Source: Caballeronia sp. SBC1 (GTDB taxonomy: Bacteria; Pseudomonadota; Gammaproteobacteria; Burkholderiales; Burkholderiaceae). From it: a stretch of 64,000 bases of DNA. Below the pieces are notes generated by a model. It searched no databases, was not told where the DNA came from, and saw only the letters and a program-made list of their open reading frames with translations. Below are positions 47,807 to 56,297 of this stretch, in pieces. Both the position numbers and the translations under genes were made by a program. The DNA lies in contig NZ_CP049156.1 in NCBI RefSeq assembly GCF_011493005.1, forward strand, positions 2,914,001 through 2,978,000, written 5' to 3'. The number at the start of each line of letters is the position of its first letter. The first letter of the stretch is position 1.

Positions 47807-47895
47807 CTAGCGGACCATTTCATAGCCCAGCCAGCGCAATCGGGGCTTCGCATCGACAGCGCGCAGGGTTTCGCCCTCCAGGCCGTTGCCCGACG
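47807..47895 (-). pseudogene. C-terminal gene remnant
   Basis: The minus strand reads GNGLEGETLRAVDAKPRLRW and LGYEMVR then a stop, which looks like the end of a protein whose beginning is missing. It lies directly upstream of the small gene at 47484-47759. Weak evidence. Confidence 0.3.
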
Positions 47896-47975
47896 CCGGA
47901 GGTAAGGATGTATCGCGGAAACAAGCTAAAGGGCTCGATGGTGTAGCGCAATTAAGGTCGTTTTTCTTTTGCGCC

Positions 47976-48596
47976 TCAGTACCGTACGACCATCAGCTTG
48001 GTAGCTGTAGCGTGGTCTTGCCAGTTGGTAGCCGTTCCGCATACGTTTGTTCTGCCCTCGGTTCGCGTGACAATGACGTCACGCCAGCCGGAGTAATCAC
48101 CTGTCATGCCGTCTTGCAACAACACACCGGATTTGAGCGAGGTCTTCTTCTTGCCGGTACCGACAGTTTCGTATTTGACAGGAAGCTTGAAAAATGTGTT
48201 CCCATGACGGCCAGACAGTTCGACGGTTTTCACTTTGGCCCCTTTTGGTGTGCGCACGCATACCACCGAGCAGGAGGCTACGTCCTTTTTCCCGAGGGCT
48301 TTATTCCAATACTTGGCTAGCTCGCCGCCATGTGAGTCCGAGATTTGGTCCGCTTGAGCCGCAATCACCACGACGGTTGCCGCATGTGGACCGAATTCGG
48401 CGCCCGTTGCAGCCACGAATGCCGGATTACTTAACACGGCAAGTGGACTCTTGCTAACCCCGCACGGCGGGTGGCCCTTGAACTTATGGATGTACACCCC
48501 CTCTGGGACGACTGTCTGAATGCTTTCCTCCTCCGCTTGGACAAATGTAGGTGAAAGAGCCAAAGCAGCAACGATACAAAAGGTGAGGTTCTGCAT
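47976..48596 (-). CDS. Exported hypothetical protein, 206 aa
   Basis: The N-terminus MQNLTFCIVAALALSPTFVQ, then A-EEE, is a Sec signal peptide with cleavage near residue 21. The mature part is a mixed protein with three or four cysteines (CGVSKS, CSVVCVRT, CGTATNW) that could pair in the periplasm. Not recognised; perhaps a secreted enzyme-like or binding protein. Intact. Confidence 0.65.
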   Translation of the reverse strand: MQNLTFCIVAALALSPTFVQAEEESIQTVVPEGVYIHKFKGHPPCGVSKSPLAVLSNPAFVAATGAEFGPHAATVVVIAAQADQISDSHGGELAKYWNKALGKKDVASCSVVCVRTPKGAKVKTVELSGRHGNTFFKLPVKYETVGTGKKKTSLKSGVLLQDGMTGDYSGWRDVIVTRTEGRTNVCGTATNWQDHATATKLMVVRY

Positions 48597-48814
48597 GACG
48601 CCCTCCTATATCGCCGATTTGTTGGGCGAATGATAGGTTTCGGATAGTCGAACGCAAGGAAATAGTCGCCCGCTTGTGTGCGGTTTCGCACATTCAAAGA
48701 AGCACGAGTTCTTCTCCGTGCGAGGCGGCCGCGAAGAATCGAGAAGTTGGTGAACGCAAAAAGCTCCGCATAGTCCGGAAGCACTGACGACGGGAAGTCC
48801 GCGACGACACCTTA

Positions 48815-49137
48815 TTATCCGAACAGGCCGTGGAGAAACCAGCGGACTTCTTCCGACTTCACGCTCGGACGCTTGCGATAAATCCAGTAGCAGCTTTTAT
48901 CCGTAGCTTCTGCCACGTAGTAGTCGCGCGTGACCAGTTCGCCGTCATGCCATCCGGCTAATGCGCTCGCCCGTCGAGACGAGCTTGAGGGGCGAGCCGT
49001 AAAACGGACGATAGTTCTTCACCATCAGGCGAATGGGCTCGTCGAGCAACCAGGCCGGTCGTGGCAGGCCAGGCGGCGGCACGGACGCTTTCGCCTCGTC
49101 CTAGACGAGCACCCAGCGGTTCGCGAATTCTGGTCTG
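48815..49137 (-). pseudogene. imuB: C-terminal remnant of ImuB (Y-family polymerase-like)
   Basis: The minus strand gives RPAWLLDEPIRLMVKNYRPF and YGSPLKLVSTGERI. After a frameshift near 48960 it reads DGELVTRDYYVAEATDKSCY and WIYRKRP ... RWFLHGLFG, the conserved C-terminus of ImuB. A TAG lies upstream in the same frame as the first part. ImuB works with ImuA and DnaE2 in damage-induced mutagenesis; only its last 100 residues remain. The left-over is joined directly to a broken Sir2 gene. Confidence 0.75.
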
Positions 49138-49800
49138 TGCCAAGTTCCACTACAACCTGCTTCGATACCGATGAAATCCAGGCCGCCAATCGTTCCCCTT
49201 GCTTTTCATATGGCACGTCAACCCACGCCCAGTCTCCGAACATCAAAATATTTGGACCCGCAAGCGCAATGCAGCGCGGGCAACGGGGCGTTGGGCTTTC
49301 CAGCTCGGACGTCTTCTCAATTACGACCAAATGAAATTTTTTGGCCAACCACGTATCGTTCGTGCAGACATTCAGGCATTGAAGTGTATGAATCGACCCA
49401 TGGCATTCGTGGACCCGGCTTTCGGGAAATCCGGCCTTTTGGAACTGTCCGTCCACGTTGCTCTTGAATACGAAAGCGCCACAGGCATGCGGTCCGCCCA
49501 CCGGCGCAAAATCGCGAAGCCCTCGTGCGGGACGGTCTCACGGTAAAGCTTCAGGCGGTGTCCGTAGAAGCCCCAGGCAAGCTCCGGATGCTCCGCAAAC
49601 CTTGCGGGGTTTGCAATGTCCTCGAACGAGAGGCCGTGGTGGTGAAGCGCAGGGTAGGCTCGCCAGAAGCCTTCCCAGCCGCGAAAGTCAGGAAGGCCCG
49701 AATCGACGCCCATTCCGGCGCCTGCAGTGATGAGCAGACCGCCTGCTTCGCGCAGCCAACCAGCCGCTTTCTCCAGCTTTTCGTCTTGCGAATAGGTCAT
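49138..49800 (-). pseudogene. Sir2-family gene, frameshifted and 3'-truncated (copy 3)
   Basis: The frame from 49800 holds SQDEKLEKAAGWLREAGG and GAGMGVDSGLPDFRG up to RRWADRM. After a one-base deletion near 49485 the homology continues in another frame with FKSNVDGQFQKAG, ECHGSIHTLQC, CPRC and GPNILMFGDWAWVD. It breaks off after VVVELG at 49138, where imuB sequence begins. The last 50 or so codons are lost. Closest to the intact copy at 40471-41298. Confidence 0.85.
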
Positions 49801-49899
49801 CGGTGTAAGCGTCTCTGTGCAAAAGAGCGTGGCGCGACGAAATGTTGCCGGTATGCGTCTGCCAAGCAATCTCAAGTCGCCATGCTCGGTCACCTGCTG

Positions 49900-50367
49900 C
49901 TAAGCACGAACGTACCATTCGTCGGGGCCGTAATTCCGGTTCAGCGTGTCGATGTCACGCTTGTACCCGAGTTCCTCCGCAAAGCCCAGCGACCGCAGCA
50001 CTTCACGTATGTGCAAGAGGTCTTGTCTGTCTGTCCAGTCCCGTGTGTATACGCAAATAACGTGACCATCACGCCGCTGACTCCGCAAAGCCGTGGATAC
50101 CTTGGCGAACAAGAGCTCATCGGCCTCCACTGCGCCCCTAATCTTGGTCCAGGCCAAGTCGACATCGGCTGACGTCACGAAAATGCACCACTTGCCCGTT
50201 GTAGGTCCCGAGCGGATGATGCTGCAGCTAGGGGATTTCCTCATCTGCCAGCTCCGACTGAAGTCTTCCGAGGGGCGCTCGGACCTACTGAATAGCAGCT
50301 CTTCAAGACGCGATTGCTCGTTCATTTCAAGTCGGTTGCGAAGAATGTCTTGGGTCTCGCTGAGCAC
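49900..50367 (-). CDS. DUF1917-like (putative phosphothreonine-lyase-domain) protein
   Basis: A 155-residue protein starting at GTG, 9 bp after the kptA stop. The core TGKWCIFVTSADVDLAWTKI and ELLFAKVSTAL, and the C-terminal VICVYTRDWTDRQDLLHIRE and NYGPDEWYV, match the pattern of DUF1917/Bles03-like proteins. These are often annotated as putative phosphothreonine-lyase domain proteins. The match is from memory and is moderate. Adjacency to kptA suggests a shared pathway, perhaps RNA repair. Confidence 0.5.
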   Translation of the reverse strand: MLSETQDILRNRLEMNEQSRLEELLFSRSERPSEDFSRSWQMRKSPSCSIIRSGPTTGKWCIFVTSADVDLAWTKIRGAVEADELLFAKVSTALRSQRRDGHVICVYTRDWTDRQDLLHIREVLRSLGFAEELGYKRDIDTLNRNYGPDEWYVRA

Positions 50368-50376
50368 GCGCTGTCA

Positions 50377-50997
50377 TCACTTCTGCCCGCGCTCATCGTG
50401 TTTTAATTGAGACAGGTATATAGGCGGGACTACCGCGGTAAGCCAAACGCCGTTATCCGAGCGAGAGAAAGGGTGCCCATCGACGTACATCTGCGAAGCG
50501 TTCACGACGAGAACCAATGGTGACCCGTGGCGAGCACCTACTTGCGTTGCCGTGTCGATGTCCGTGCTCAGATGGACGGCGTGCCTGGTTCGAGGTGTCA
50601 ATCCTTCAACGGTGATACTCGCCCAGTTGCTCCACGCGGTGCCGTGATAGAGAATGGCCGGGGGCTCTATTGCGGCATAGCCTAGGTTCACCTCTATCGA
50701 GTGACCTTGCGCCGCGCGTATTCGCTCGCCGTCTGCGGATAGTGAGAAGCGCTGTTTGTCGCTCGTCGCGACGACCGCCAGAATGACGTCTCGCGTAACT
50801 GCTGGCATCGTTCTCAACCGCTTTGACGCACCCGCAGTACGCGCAGCGCGTTCGATTGCGCGTATCAGTTCGTCGACAGGTACCCAGCCCTGACTGTCGA
50901 GCCGGATGCCAATCATCTCGGGTTCATGTCGCAAAATCTTCGAAAGAAGTCTGCCAACCGCGACCAAGTCAGTGGGGAGATGCTTATCGGCTTTCAT
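50377..50997 (-). CDS. kptA: RNA 2'-phosphotransferase KptA/Tpt1 family
   Basis: From the ATG at 50997 (another ATG 6 bp upstream) the protein has about 206 residues. It carries VGRLLSKILRHEPEMIGIRL with the conserved Arg-His, GWVPVDELI, RFSLSADGERIRAAQGHSIE, and the ADP-ribosyl-transfer core YHGTAWSNWASITVEGL, with HAVHLSTDI. KptA moves an internal 2'-phosphate from RNA to NAD, giving ADP-ribose cyclic phosphate. In bacteria its natural substrate is unclear. It follows the HTH gene by 37 bp and precedes the DUF1917-like gene, probably as one operon. Confidence 0.85.
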   Translation of the reverse strand: MKADKHLPTDLVAVGRLLSKILRHEPEMIGIRLDSQGWVPVDELIRAIERAARTAGASKRLRTMPAVTRDVILAVVATSDKQRFSLSADGERIRAAQGHSIEVNLGYAAIEPPAILYHGTAWSNWASITVEGLTPRTRHAVHLSTDIDTATQVGARHGSPLVLVVNASQMYVDGHPFSRSDNGVWLTAVVPPIYLSQLKHDERGQK

Positions 50998-51040
50998 GTC
51001 CACTTAGATATGTGTCCGCGCACAACGGGGCGCATTTCGC

Positions 51041-51286
51041 TCATTCTTCGCCCGCTGTTGAAGCTTGATAGGCTCTTACCGCAGCACGCTGGTCGGCCTG
51101 ATAGGCCAGTACTGACGCCTTTTCCACGAATCGGTGGTTCCCCGCTATGTGGTGAAGCTTGAGTTTTCCTTGCTCGAGCAGCTTCAGAACGTGTGGACGG
51201 GAAACGAATAACAGTTTCGCCGCGTCGGCGATAGATATGAAATCGCCAGCTTCGGATGGTGGGGAAATCTTTGCGTTCTTCGACAT
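51041..51286 (-). CDS. Excisionase-type helix-turn-helix protein, 81 aa
   Basis: GGAGGTGAG lies 5 bp before the ATG, a strong ribosome site. The domain FISIADAAKLLFVSRPHVLK and LLEQGKLKLHHIAGNHRFVE is the excisionase/MerR-like helix-turn-helix with the beta wing typical of phage-type or antitoxin DNA-binding proteins. It is the first gene of the HTH-kptA-DUF1917 series and probably regulates it. Confidence 0.75.
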   Translation of the reverse strand: MSKNAKISPPSEAGDFISIADAAKLLFVSRPHVLKLLEQGKLKLHHIAGNHRFVEKASVLAYQADQRAAVRAYQASTAGEE

Positions 51287-51373
51287 TGTGGCTCACCTCC
51301 TCGCAAAACAACCATCCCTACCGCGCCTTGTTTGAACGATGCAAGCTCTCAACCGCTTAGCGTTGCGTTGGCT

Positions 51374-51754
51374 TCAATTCCTTTTCTGTCGCGTGGCGCG
51401 CAACTGTTCCAACTCAACGCTGAGCGCGTCGATTTGCGCTTGCATGCCAGCCGCTCGTTTGAGTAGCTGCCCGACTGCATGCCAATAGGCATATCCCAGG
51501 TCCCCGTCCGCCAAGCCCAATTCATGGAACTTGCGAAGCGCAATCTCAAGGTCAATATCGGTACCCGAGTTCATCTCATTTCCCTGTTTTAAGGCGCTGT
51601 GGTCGCGCTCCGCCGCAGGCGTGCGCCCGAACAAATTCCCTTCGTTCACGTATCTCTTTTTGATGTGCAGCATGACCAAGCTGAGTACAAACGCGACTGC
51701 CGGCACGACCAGAAGTGCGGGATTACTGAGCGCGAAGGTCAGGAGTTCTTTCAT
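51374..51754 (-). CDS. Small single-pass membrane protein
   Basis: A 126-residue protein with one hydrophobic segment, ALSNPALLVVPAVAFVLSLV at residues 8-27, then the basic HIKKRYV, then a helical, charged domain with DGDLGYAYWHAVGQLLKRA and a C-terminal coiled-coil-like AQIDALSVELEQL. It looks like a signal-anchored protein with a cytoplasmic or periplasmic helical domain. Function unknown. It lies between the HTH gene and the interrupted gene, on the same strand. Confidence 0.55.
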   Translation of the reverse strand: MKELLTFALSNPALLVVPAVAFVLSLVMLHIKKRYVNEGNLFGRTPAAERDHSALKQGNEMNSGTDIDLEIALRKFHELGLADGDLGYAYWHAVGQLLKRAAGMQAQIDALSVELEQLRATRQKRN

Positions 51755-51787
51755 GACAGGCGGACGTAGGAACCTGGGGTCTCGTGT

Positions 51788-52001
51788 TTACGGGAACAGT
51801 CGCGCATATTGTTCCGCAAAGGTCGCGGCTTCTTTCACAACCGACTTAACATCTTCGGCTGATAACCATTGGAGTGGCGTAGCACCTTCCAGCGCCTCAG
51901 CCGGGGTCGTGAAGAAGTCGAACTTGGTCCATGAGTCAATTTTTCCCAGACGACGTATGACTTTTCTGAAGTCGTCACGGAAAATCATGGGCGTTAGGAA
52001 G
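51788..52001 (-). pseudogene. 3' half of a gene split by an IS21 insertion
   Basis: This half encodes FLTPMIFRDDFRKVIRRLGK, FDFFTTPAEALEGATPLQWL and the C-terminus AATFAEQYARLFP. Its 5' half lies at 56292-56764. Without the insertion and one target copy the two join in frame. The C-terminal pattern FF..P..AL.G.TPL is like that of a family of small accessory-DNA proteins; function unknown. Confidence 0.85.
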
Positions 52002-52007
52002 AACGCG
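52002..52007. repeat. Left target-site duplication of IS21 element 3
   Basis: AACGCG, matching 56292-56297 at the other end. Confidence 0.85.
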
Positions 52008-52163
52008 TGGTGCGCGACAATTGGGAAGTCCGCTTTTGCGACAACTATGATGGCCGGTGGTGAGGTGTCGAAGGCGGCGTAGCCGCCGTAGACGACGAAC
52101 CACCGGCAGCGCTGATTCGGCGGGGAATAGGATGGTCGACTGCAGCTAAAGAGCAGTTCGCCA

Positions 52164-53663
52164 ATGTCTGGAACCCACATCACCGATCGACAGGTTCATC
52201 TCTACATGACCAAGCGCAAAGACCACACACAGGAAGTTGCCGCCGCGAAAGCAGGTATGAGCGTGCGCACGGCTCGCCGCGTAACCAAAGCGACCGAGTT
52301 GCCCTCGCAGAAGCCAGAACGCGATTGGCGGACGCGGACAAATCCCTTTGCCGACGTTTGGGACAGCGAAATCGTGCCGTTGTTACGCTGTTCGCCGAAA
52401 CTCAAAGCCATCACCCTTCTGCGCAAGCTGCAAGAAGACCATGCTGATCGTTTCCCCGACAGCATGCGTCGCACCCTTGAACGGCATATCAGCCAATGGC
52501 GCGCGCTCGAAGGACCCGGCAAGGAGGTGTTCTTCCCTCAAACCTACCAGCCCGGCGTGCGCGGGCTGTCGGACTTCACGCACATGGAGAAACTGGGTGT
52601 AACGATCGCCGGTGTTGCGTTCGGACATTTGCTCTATCACTTTGTGCTGGCGTTCTCGCGCTGGGAATACGCCAGCGTCGTTGACGGCGGAGAGAGTTTC
52701 CAGGCACTGGCAGCAGGATTGCAGAACGCTTTATGGCAGGCGGGCGGCTGCCCCAGCGAGCACCGCTCCGACAGTCTGTCGGCAGCTTTTAAGAACCTTC
52801 AGGAGAAGGACGACTTTACGGTTCGCTACGCGGCGTTGCTTGGGCACTATGGCATGGAAGGCACGCGCAACAACCGTGGCTTAGGTCACGAGAACGGCAG
52901 CGTGGAATCATCGCATCGCTACTTGAAGGACGCGGTCGATCAGGCACTGGAGCTGCGCGGTCATCGCGATTTCGCTGATCGGGCGGCCTACGAGGAGTTT
53001 GTGCGCAGCGTGGTGATGCGCCGCAATCGACGTAATGCTGCCGCGTTCCAAGTGGAGCGCGGATACCTAAAGGAGCTGCCTGAGCATCGTACGACCGACT
53101 TCATTGAGGACGAAGGACGCGTGACACGCTCTGGCACATTTACGGTGGATGGCAGCATCTACAGCGCGCCCTCACGCCTAATCGGACATCGCTTGAAAGT
53201 ACGACTCTACAGCGATCGGCTTGACTGCTATCTGTCGGGAGCGCTCGTGCACAGCACGGCGCGAGTCAGGCGTACGAGCACAGGTCGCGGGCGTGGAATT
53301 GATTATCGACACTTTATTGAGTCGCTCAAACGCAAACCCCAAGCCTTCAGGGGCCTCGTGTTTCGTGACGATCTGTTTCCACGCGATGCGTACCGCCGGA
53401 CTTGGGAGCGCCTGGATCAAGCACTGAGCCCGCGCAACGCGTGCAAGGTCATCGTGGGCCTGCTGGAGCTTGCCGGCAACTACGGCGTAGAGGCAGAACT
53501 GGCCCAGCGGCTTGACGTGTTACGGGAACTCGGAGAGCTGCCCGATTTGGAAGCGCTCTTCGCAGAATTTGCTCCGCGCCAGGCCGAATGTCCCATTGTG
53601 TTAGTCGAGATGCCCGACGCCTCGATCTACGACGCGTTGCTTGACGAAGAGGTGCTCGCATGA
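52164..53663 (+). CDS. istA: IS21-family transposase IstA
   Basis: A 499-residue IstA. The N-terminal HTH is QEVAAAKAGMSVRTARRVTK, followed by a second DNA-binding region around WRTRTNPFADVW. The core has GLSDFTHMEKLGV (first acidic residue), CPSEHRSDSLSAAF (second) and NGSVESSHRYLKD with the glutamate. The sequence is distant from elements 1, 2 and 4. It overlaps istB by ATGA. Intact. Confidence 0.9.
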   Translation: MSGTHITDRQVHLYMTKRKDHTQEVAAAKAGMSVRTARRVTKATELPSQKPERDWRTRTNPFADVWDSEIVPLLRCSPKLKAITLLRKLQEDHADRFPDSMRRTLERHISQWRALEGPGKEVFFPQTYQPGVRGLSDFTHMEKLGVTIAGVAFGHLLYHFVLAFSRWEYASVVDGGESFQALAAGLQNALWQAGGCPSEHRSDSLSAAFKNLQEKDDFTVRYAALLGHYGMEGTRNNRGLGHENGSVESSHRYLKDAVDQALELRGHRDFADRAAYEEFVRSVVMRRNRRNAAAFQVERGYLKELPEHRTTDFIEDEGRVTRSGTFTVDGSIYSAPSRLIGHRLKVRLYSDRLDCYLSGALVHSTARVRRTSTGRGRGIDYRHFIESLKRKPQAFRGLVFRDDLFPRDAYRRTWERLDQALSPRNACKVIVGLLELAGNYGVEAELAQRLDVLRELGELPDLEALFAEFAPRQAECPIVLVEMPDASIYDALLDEEVLA

Positions 53664-54478
53664 GCGCACCGACGTACGACACCGGCAGCATGGGACTGAT
53701 GCTCAACGAATTGCGTCTGCCAACAATCGGTCGACTGTGGTCTGACTTCGCCCAACGGTCCGACAAAGAAGGCTGGCAAGCATCGCAACTGATGGGCGCA
53801 TTGTTCGAGCACGAATTGGCTGAACGTGCAAAACGCAGGCTGGAACGTCATCGCGTCGAATCGCAATTGGATCCGACCAAGACCCTCGCCACGTTCGACT
53901 TCAGCGTCGTGCCCATGGTATCGAAGGCACATGTCATGGCGCTGGCCACAGGCGATGCGTGGCTCGAGAAAGGTGCCACGATCCTCCTGTTTGGGCCGCC
54001 TGGCGGGGGCAAAAGTCATCTTGGAAGCGCCATCGGACACGCCTTAATCGACGCGGGCTATCGGGTCCTGTGCACCCGCACCAGCGAATTAGTGCAGAAG
54101 CTTCAGGTAGCGCGAAAGAGCCTGCAATTGCCGTCGGCGCTCGCCAAACTCGATCGCTTCGATCTTATTATCCTGGACGACCTGTCCTACGTCAGGAAGG
54201 ACCAGGCCGAAACCAGCGTGCTGTTCGAGTTGATAGCCGAGAGATATGAAAGAAAAAGTCTTCTCATCACGGCCAATCAACCATTCTCGGGGTGGAATGA
54301 CGTGTTTCCTGACCCTGGTATGACCGTCGCCGCCATAGACCGCCTCGTTCATCACTCGACGATCTTCGAACTGAATGTCGAAAGCTATCGGCGCCGCAAC
54401 GCCAATGACAGACAGAAAGAGCGGCGGCGTCAATTACCCACAGACGACCACAACGGAGCGACAACTATAGCCAATTGA
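53660..54478 (+). CDS. istB: IS21-family helper ATPase IstB
   Basis: A 272-residue AAA+ ATPase: Walker A LFGPPGGGKSHLGSA near residue 112 and Walker B DLIILDDLSYV near 170, then LLITANQPFSGWNDVF. The start overlaps the istA stop. The second IS sits 62 bp after its stop, so the gene itself is unbroken. Confidence 0.92.
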   Translation: MSAPTYDTGSMGLMLNELRLPTIGRLWSDFAQRSDKEGWQASQLMGALFEHELAERAKRRLERHRVESQLDPTKTLATFDFSVVPMVSKAHVMALATGDAWLEKGATILLFGPPGGGKSHLGSAIGHALIDAGYRVLCTRTSELVQKLQVARKSLQLPSALAKLDRFDLIILDDLSYVRKDQAETSVLFELIAERYERKSLLITANQPFSGWNDVFPDPGMTVAAIDRLVHHSTIFELNVESYRRRNANDRQKERRRQLPTDDHNGATTIAN

Positions 54479-54594
54479 CAGCGACAATTACCCCCGTCGA
54501 CCGGCGCATTGACTCACCAAAACTGCAACTTCCGCTGACCTGTTGCCTCATGTAGTTTGCTACCGGTCGGATTGTCCGGCAGGAGCGGCGCGAG

Positions 54595-56121
54595 GTGACG
54601 AGGCAAATCAGCATGACGACACGCAAGGAGTTGGTTGCAGCATTGCAATTGCGGTATAGCAGCGCGGCGTTCGGCGACCGGATCAAGATTCTCGACGAGT
54701 TCGTAGCTTTGACTGGGTATCACCGCAAGCACGCCATACGGCTGCTGCGTGAGAAAGCATCCCCGACGCAGGGGACGCCCGCACGGAATCGTCTCTATGA
54801 CGAGGCAGTGCGCCAAGCATTGATTGTGTTGTGGGAAGCGGCCGATAGGATTTGCGGCAAGCGTTTAAAGGCGCTGATTCCAATGTTGGTTGATGCCATG
54901 GAACGGCATGGTCACCTTGACCTGGATCCAGTTGTCAAATCGAAGCTCCTTCAAATCAGCGCGGCGACCATCGATCGCATGTTGGCCGATGCGCGGTTGC
55001 ACATCGACGGGCAGCGTAAGCGCCGCAAGGGCGTGGGTGCAGCCATTCGACGAAGCATCCCGGTGCGCACATTTGCTGACTGGCGCGATCCGCCACCCGG
55101 CTTCTTTGAAATCGACATGGTCGAACACTGCGGTGGCCCGAAGACCGACGGTGACTTTGTTCACACGCTCACGTTGACTGACATCGCCACCGGCTGGACA
55201 GAATGCGTGGCCATGCGAGTGCGTAACCAGATGCTGGTCATTGAAGGATTGGACAAAGCGGCGGCCGATCTGCCATTCGCAATGCTTGGGGTGGACTCGG
55301 ATAACGACAGCGCGTTCATGAACCAGAGCGTCTTCGATTACTGCAAGGGACGTGGTCTTGTTCAGACGCGCTCGAGAGCCTACAAGAAGAACGATCAAGC
55401 TTGGGTGGAGCAGAAGAACGGCTCTATCGTGCGTCGGTTGGTGGGCTATGGTCGGCTGAGTGGCCTCGATGCCAGGAACGCCTTGGCGCAGCTGTACGCA
55501 TCATCGCGGCTATACATTAACTTCTTCCAACCCTCGTTCAAGCTGAAGTCCAAGACGCGCGATGGCGCACGCGTGCACAAGGTCTACTTCGCGCCGGCGA
55601 CGCCGTGCGATCGGCTTCTGGCGCACGACAGCATCGAACCCGCTATCAAGGAGAAACTGAAGGTGCAGTTCAAAGAACTCGATCCTGTGCGCCTTCTGCA
55701 GGAGATGCGAACGGCTCAGCAAATATTGAGCGATCTCGCTGCCCACGGAGTGCGTGCCGAAACGGTATCTGCGGACGCATCGGACGTTGCAGTCTTCCTC
55801 GCAAACCTGTCTGTGGCGTGGAAGGACGGGGAAGCACGGCCCACTCATCGAAAACAGCCTGCAGCGAAACACTGGTGGAGAACCCGAGTCGATCCGTTTG
55901 CCGACGTATGGCCGGTTATTGAAGGCTGGCTAATTGCTGAACCCTCTGCGTCGGCCCGAGCAGTGATGAGTCGACTTGCCGCAATGGTGCCCGACGTCTA
56001 TGCAAGCAAAGCACAGTTACGGACGCTACAGCGCCGCGTTAAGGTGTGGCGAGCCGAGCGCGTAAGAGAACTCATCTTGGGCGGCGTGCGCAAGTCCGCC
56101 GAGACGCCGGTTGAAGCTTAA
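54595..56121 (+). CDS. DDE-type integrase/transposase of the nested IS
   Basis: A 508-residue protein with a GTG at 54595 (ATG 54613 also possible). An N-terminal helical DNA-binding region precedes the core: GFFEIDMVEHCGG (aspartate near residue 181), LGVDSDNDSAFMN (second aspartate) and QAWVEQKNGSIVRRLVG (glutamate), a full DDE triad of rve type. The C-terminal region WRTRVDPFADVWPVIEGWL resembles the N-terminal region of the surrounding IstA. I cannot name the IS family with confidence; it has no istB. Confidence 0.8.
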   Translation: MTRQISMTTRKELVAALQLRYSSAAFGDRIKILDEFVALTGYHRKHAIRLLREKASPTQGTPARNRLYDEAVRQALIVLWEAADRICGKRLKALIPMLVDAMERHGHLDLDPVVKSKLLQISAATIDRMLADARLHIDGQRKRRKGVGAAIRRSIPVRTFADWRDPPPGFFEIDMVEHCGGPKTDGDFVHTLTLTDIATGWTECVAMRVRNQMLVIEGLDKAAADLPFAMLGVDSDNDSAFMNQSVFDYCKGRGLVQTRSRAYKKNDQAWVEQKNGSIVRRLVGYGRLSGLDARNALAQLYASSRLYINFFQPSFKLKSKTRDGARVHKVYFAPATPCDRLLAHDSIEPAIKEKLKVQFKELDPVRLLQEMRTAQQILSDLAAHGVRAETVSADASDVAVFLANLSVAWKDGEARPTHRKQPAAKHWWRTRVDPFADVWPVIEGWLIAEPSASARAVMSRLAAMVPDVYASKAQLRTLQRRVKVWRAERVRELILGGVRKSAETPVEA

Positions 56122-56147
56122 GGTGGGGAAAACTGAAATCCGAAGAG

Positions 56148-56168
56148 GCCGGGCGCTCCGCGCCCGGC
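56148..56168 (+). terminator. Hairpin after the nested transposase
   Basis: GCCGGGCG and CGCCCGGC form a perfect 8-bp GC stem with a 5-base loop, 26 bp after the transposase stop. There is no T-run directly after it. It may end transcription or protect the IS end from outside transcription. Confidence 0.5.
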
Positions 56169-56291
56169 AAACCATAAGAGGAAGGAAAAAGACAAAACGA
56201 CAACAATCGGTCGGGTAACATTCCTTCTTGAGGCAACACGACCGGCCATCATAGTTGTCGCGCAACCGGACATCGTAGTTGACGATATCCA

Positions 56292-56297
56292 AACGCG
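56292..56297. repeat. Right target-site duplication of IS21 element 3
   Basis: AACGCG, matching 52002-52007. Confidence 0.85.

Larger units (their letters stand above)
54541..56238 (+). mobile_element. Nested IS (single DDE-type transposase), about 1.7 kb
   Basis: The termini TGTTGCCTCA (54541-54550) and TGAGGCAACA (56229-56238) are a perfect 10-bp inverted repeat, with weaker similarity running further in. Between them is one transposase gene. Left flank TGACC and right flank CGACC are nearly the same and may be a degenerate target duplication. Confidence 0.75.
52008..56291 (+). mobile_element. IS21-family element 3 carrying a nested second IS, 4284 bp
   Basis: The ends read TGGTGCGCGACAATTGGG inward from the left and TGGATATCGTCAACTACG inward from the right. 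A 21-bp perfect subterminal inverted repeat follows (52038-52058 and 56241-56261, core GACAACTATGATGGCCGG). It holds istA and istB (rightward) and is split near its right end by a second element at 54541-56238. Without that it would be about 2.6 kb. A 6-bp target duplication flanks it. Confidence 0.92.
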
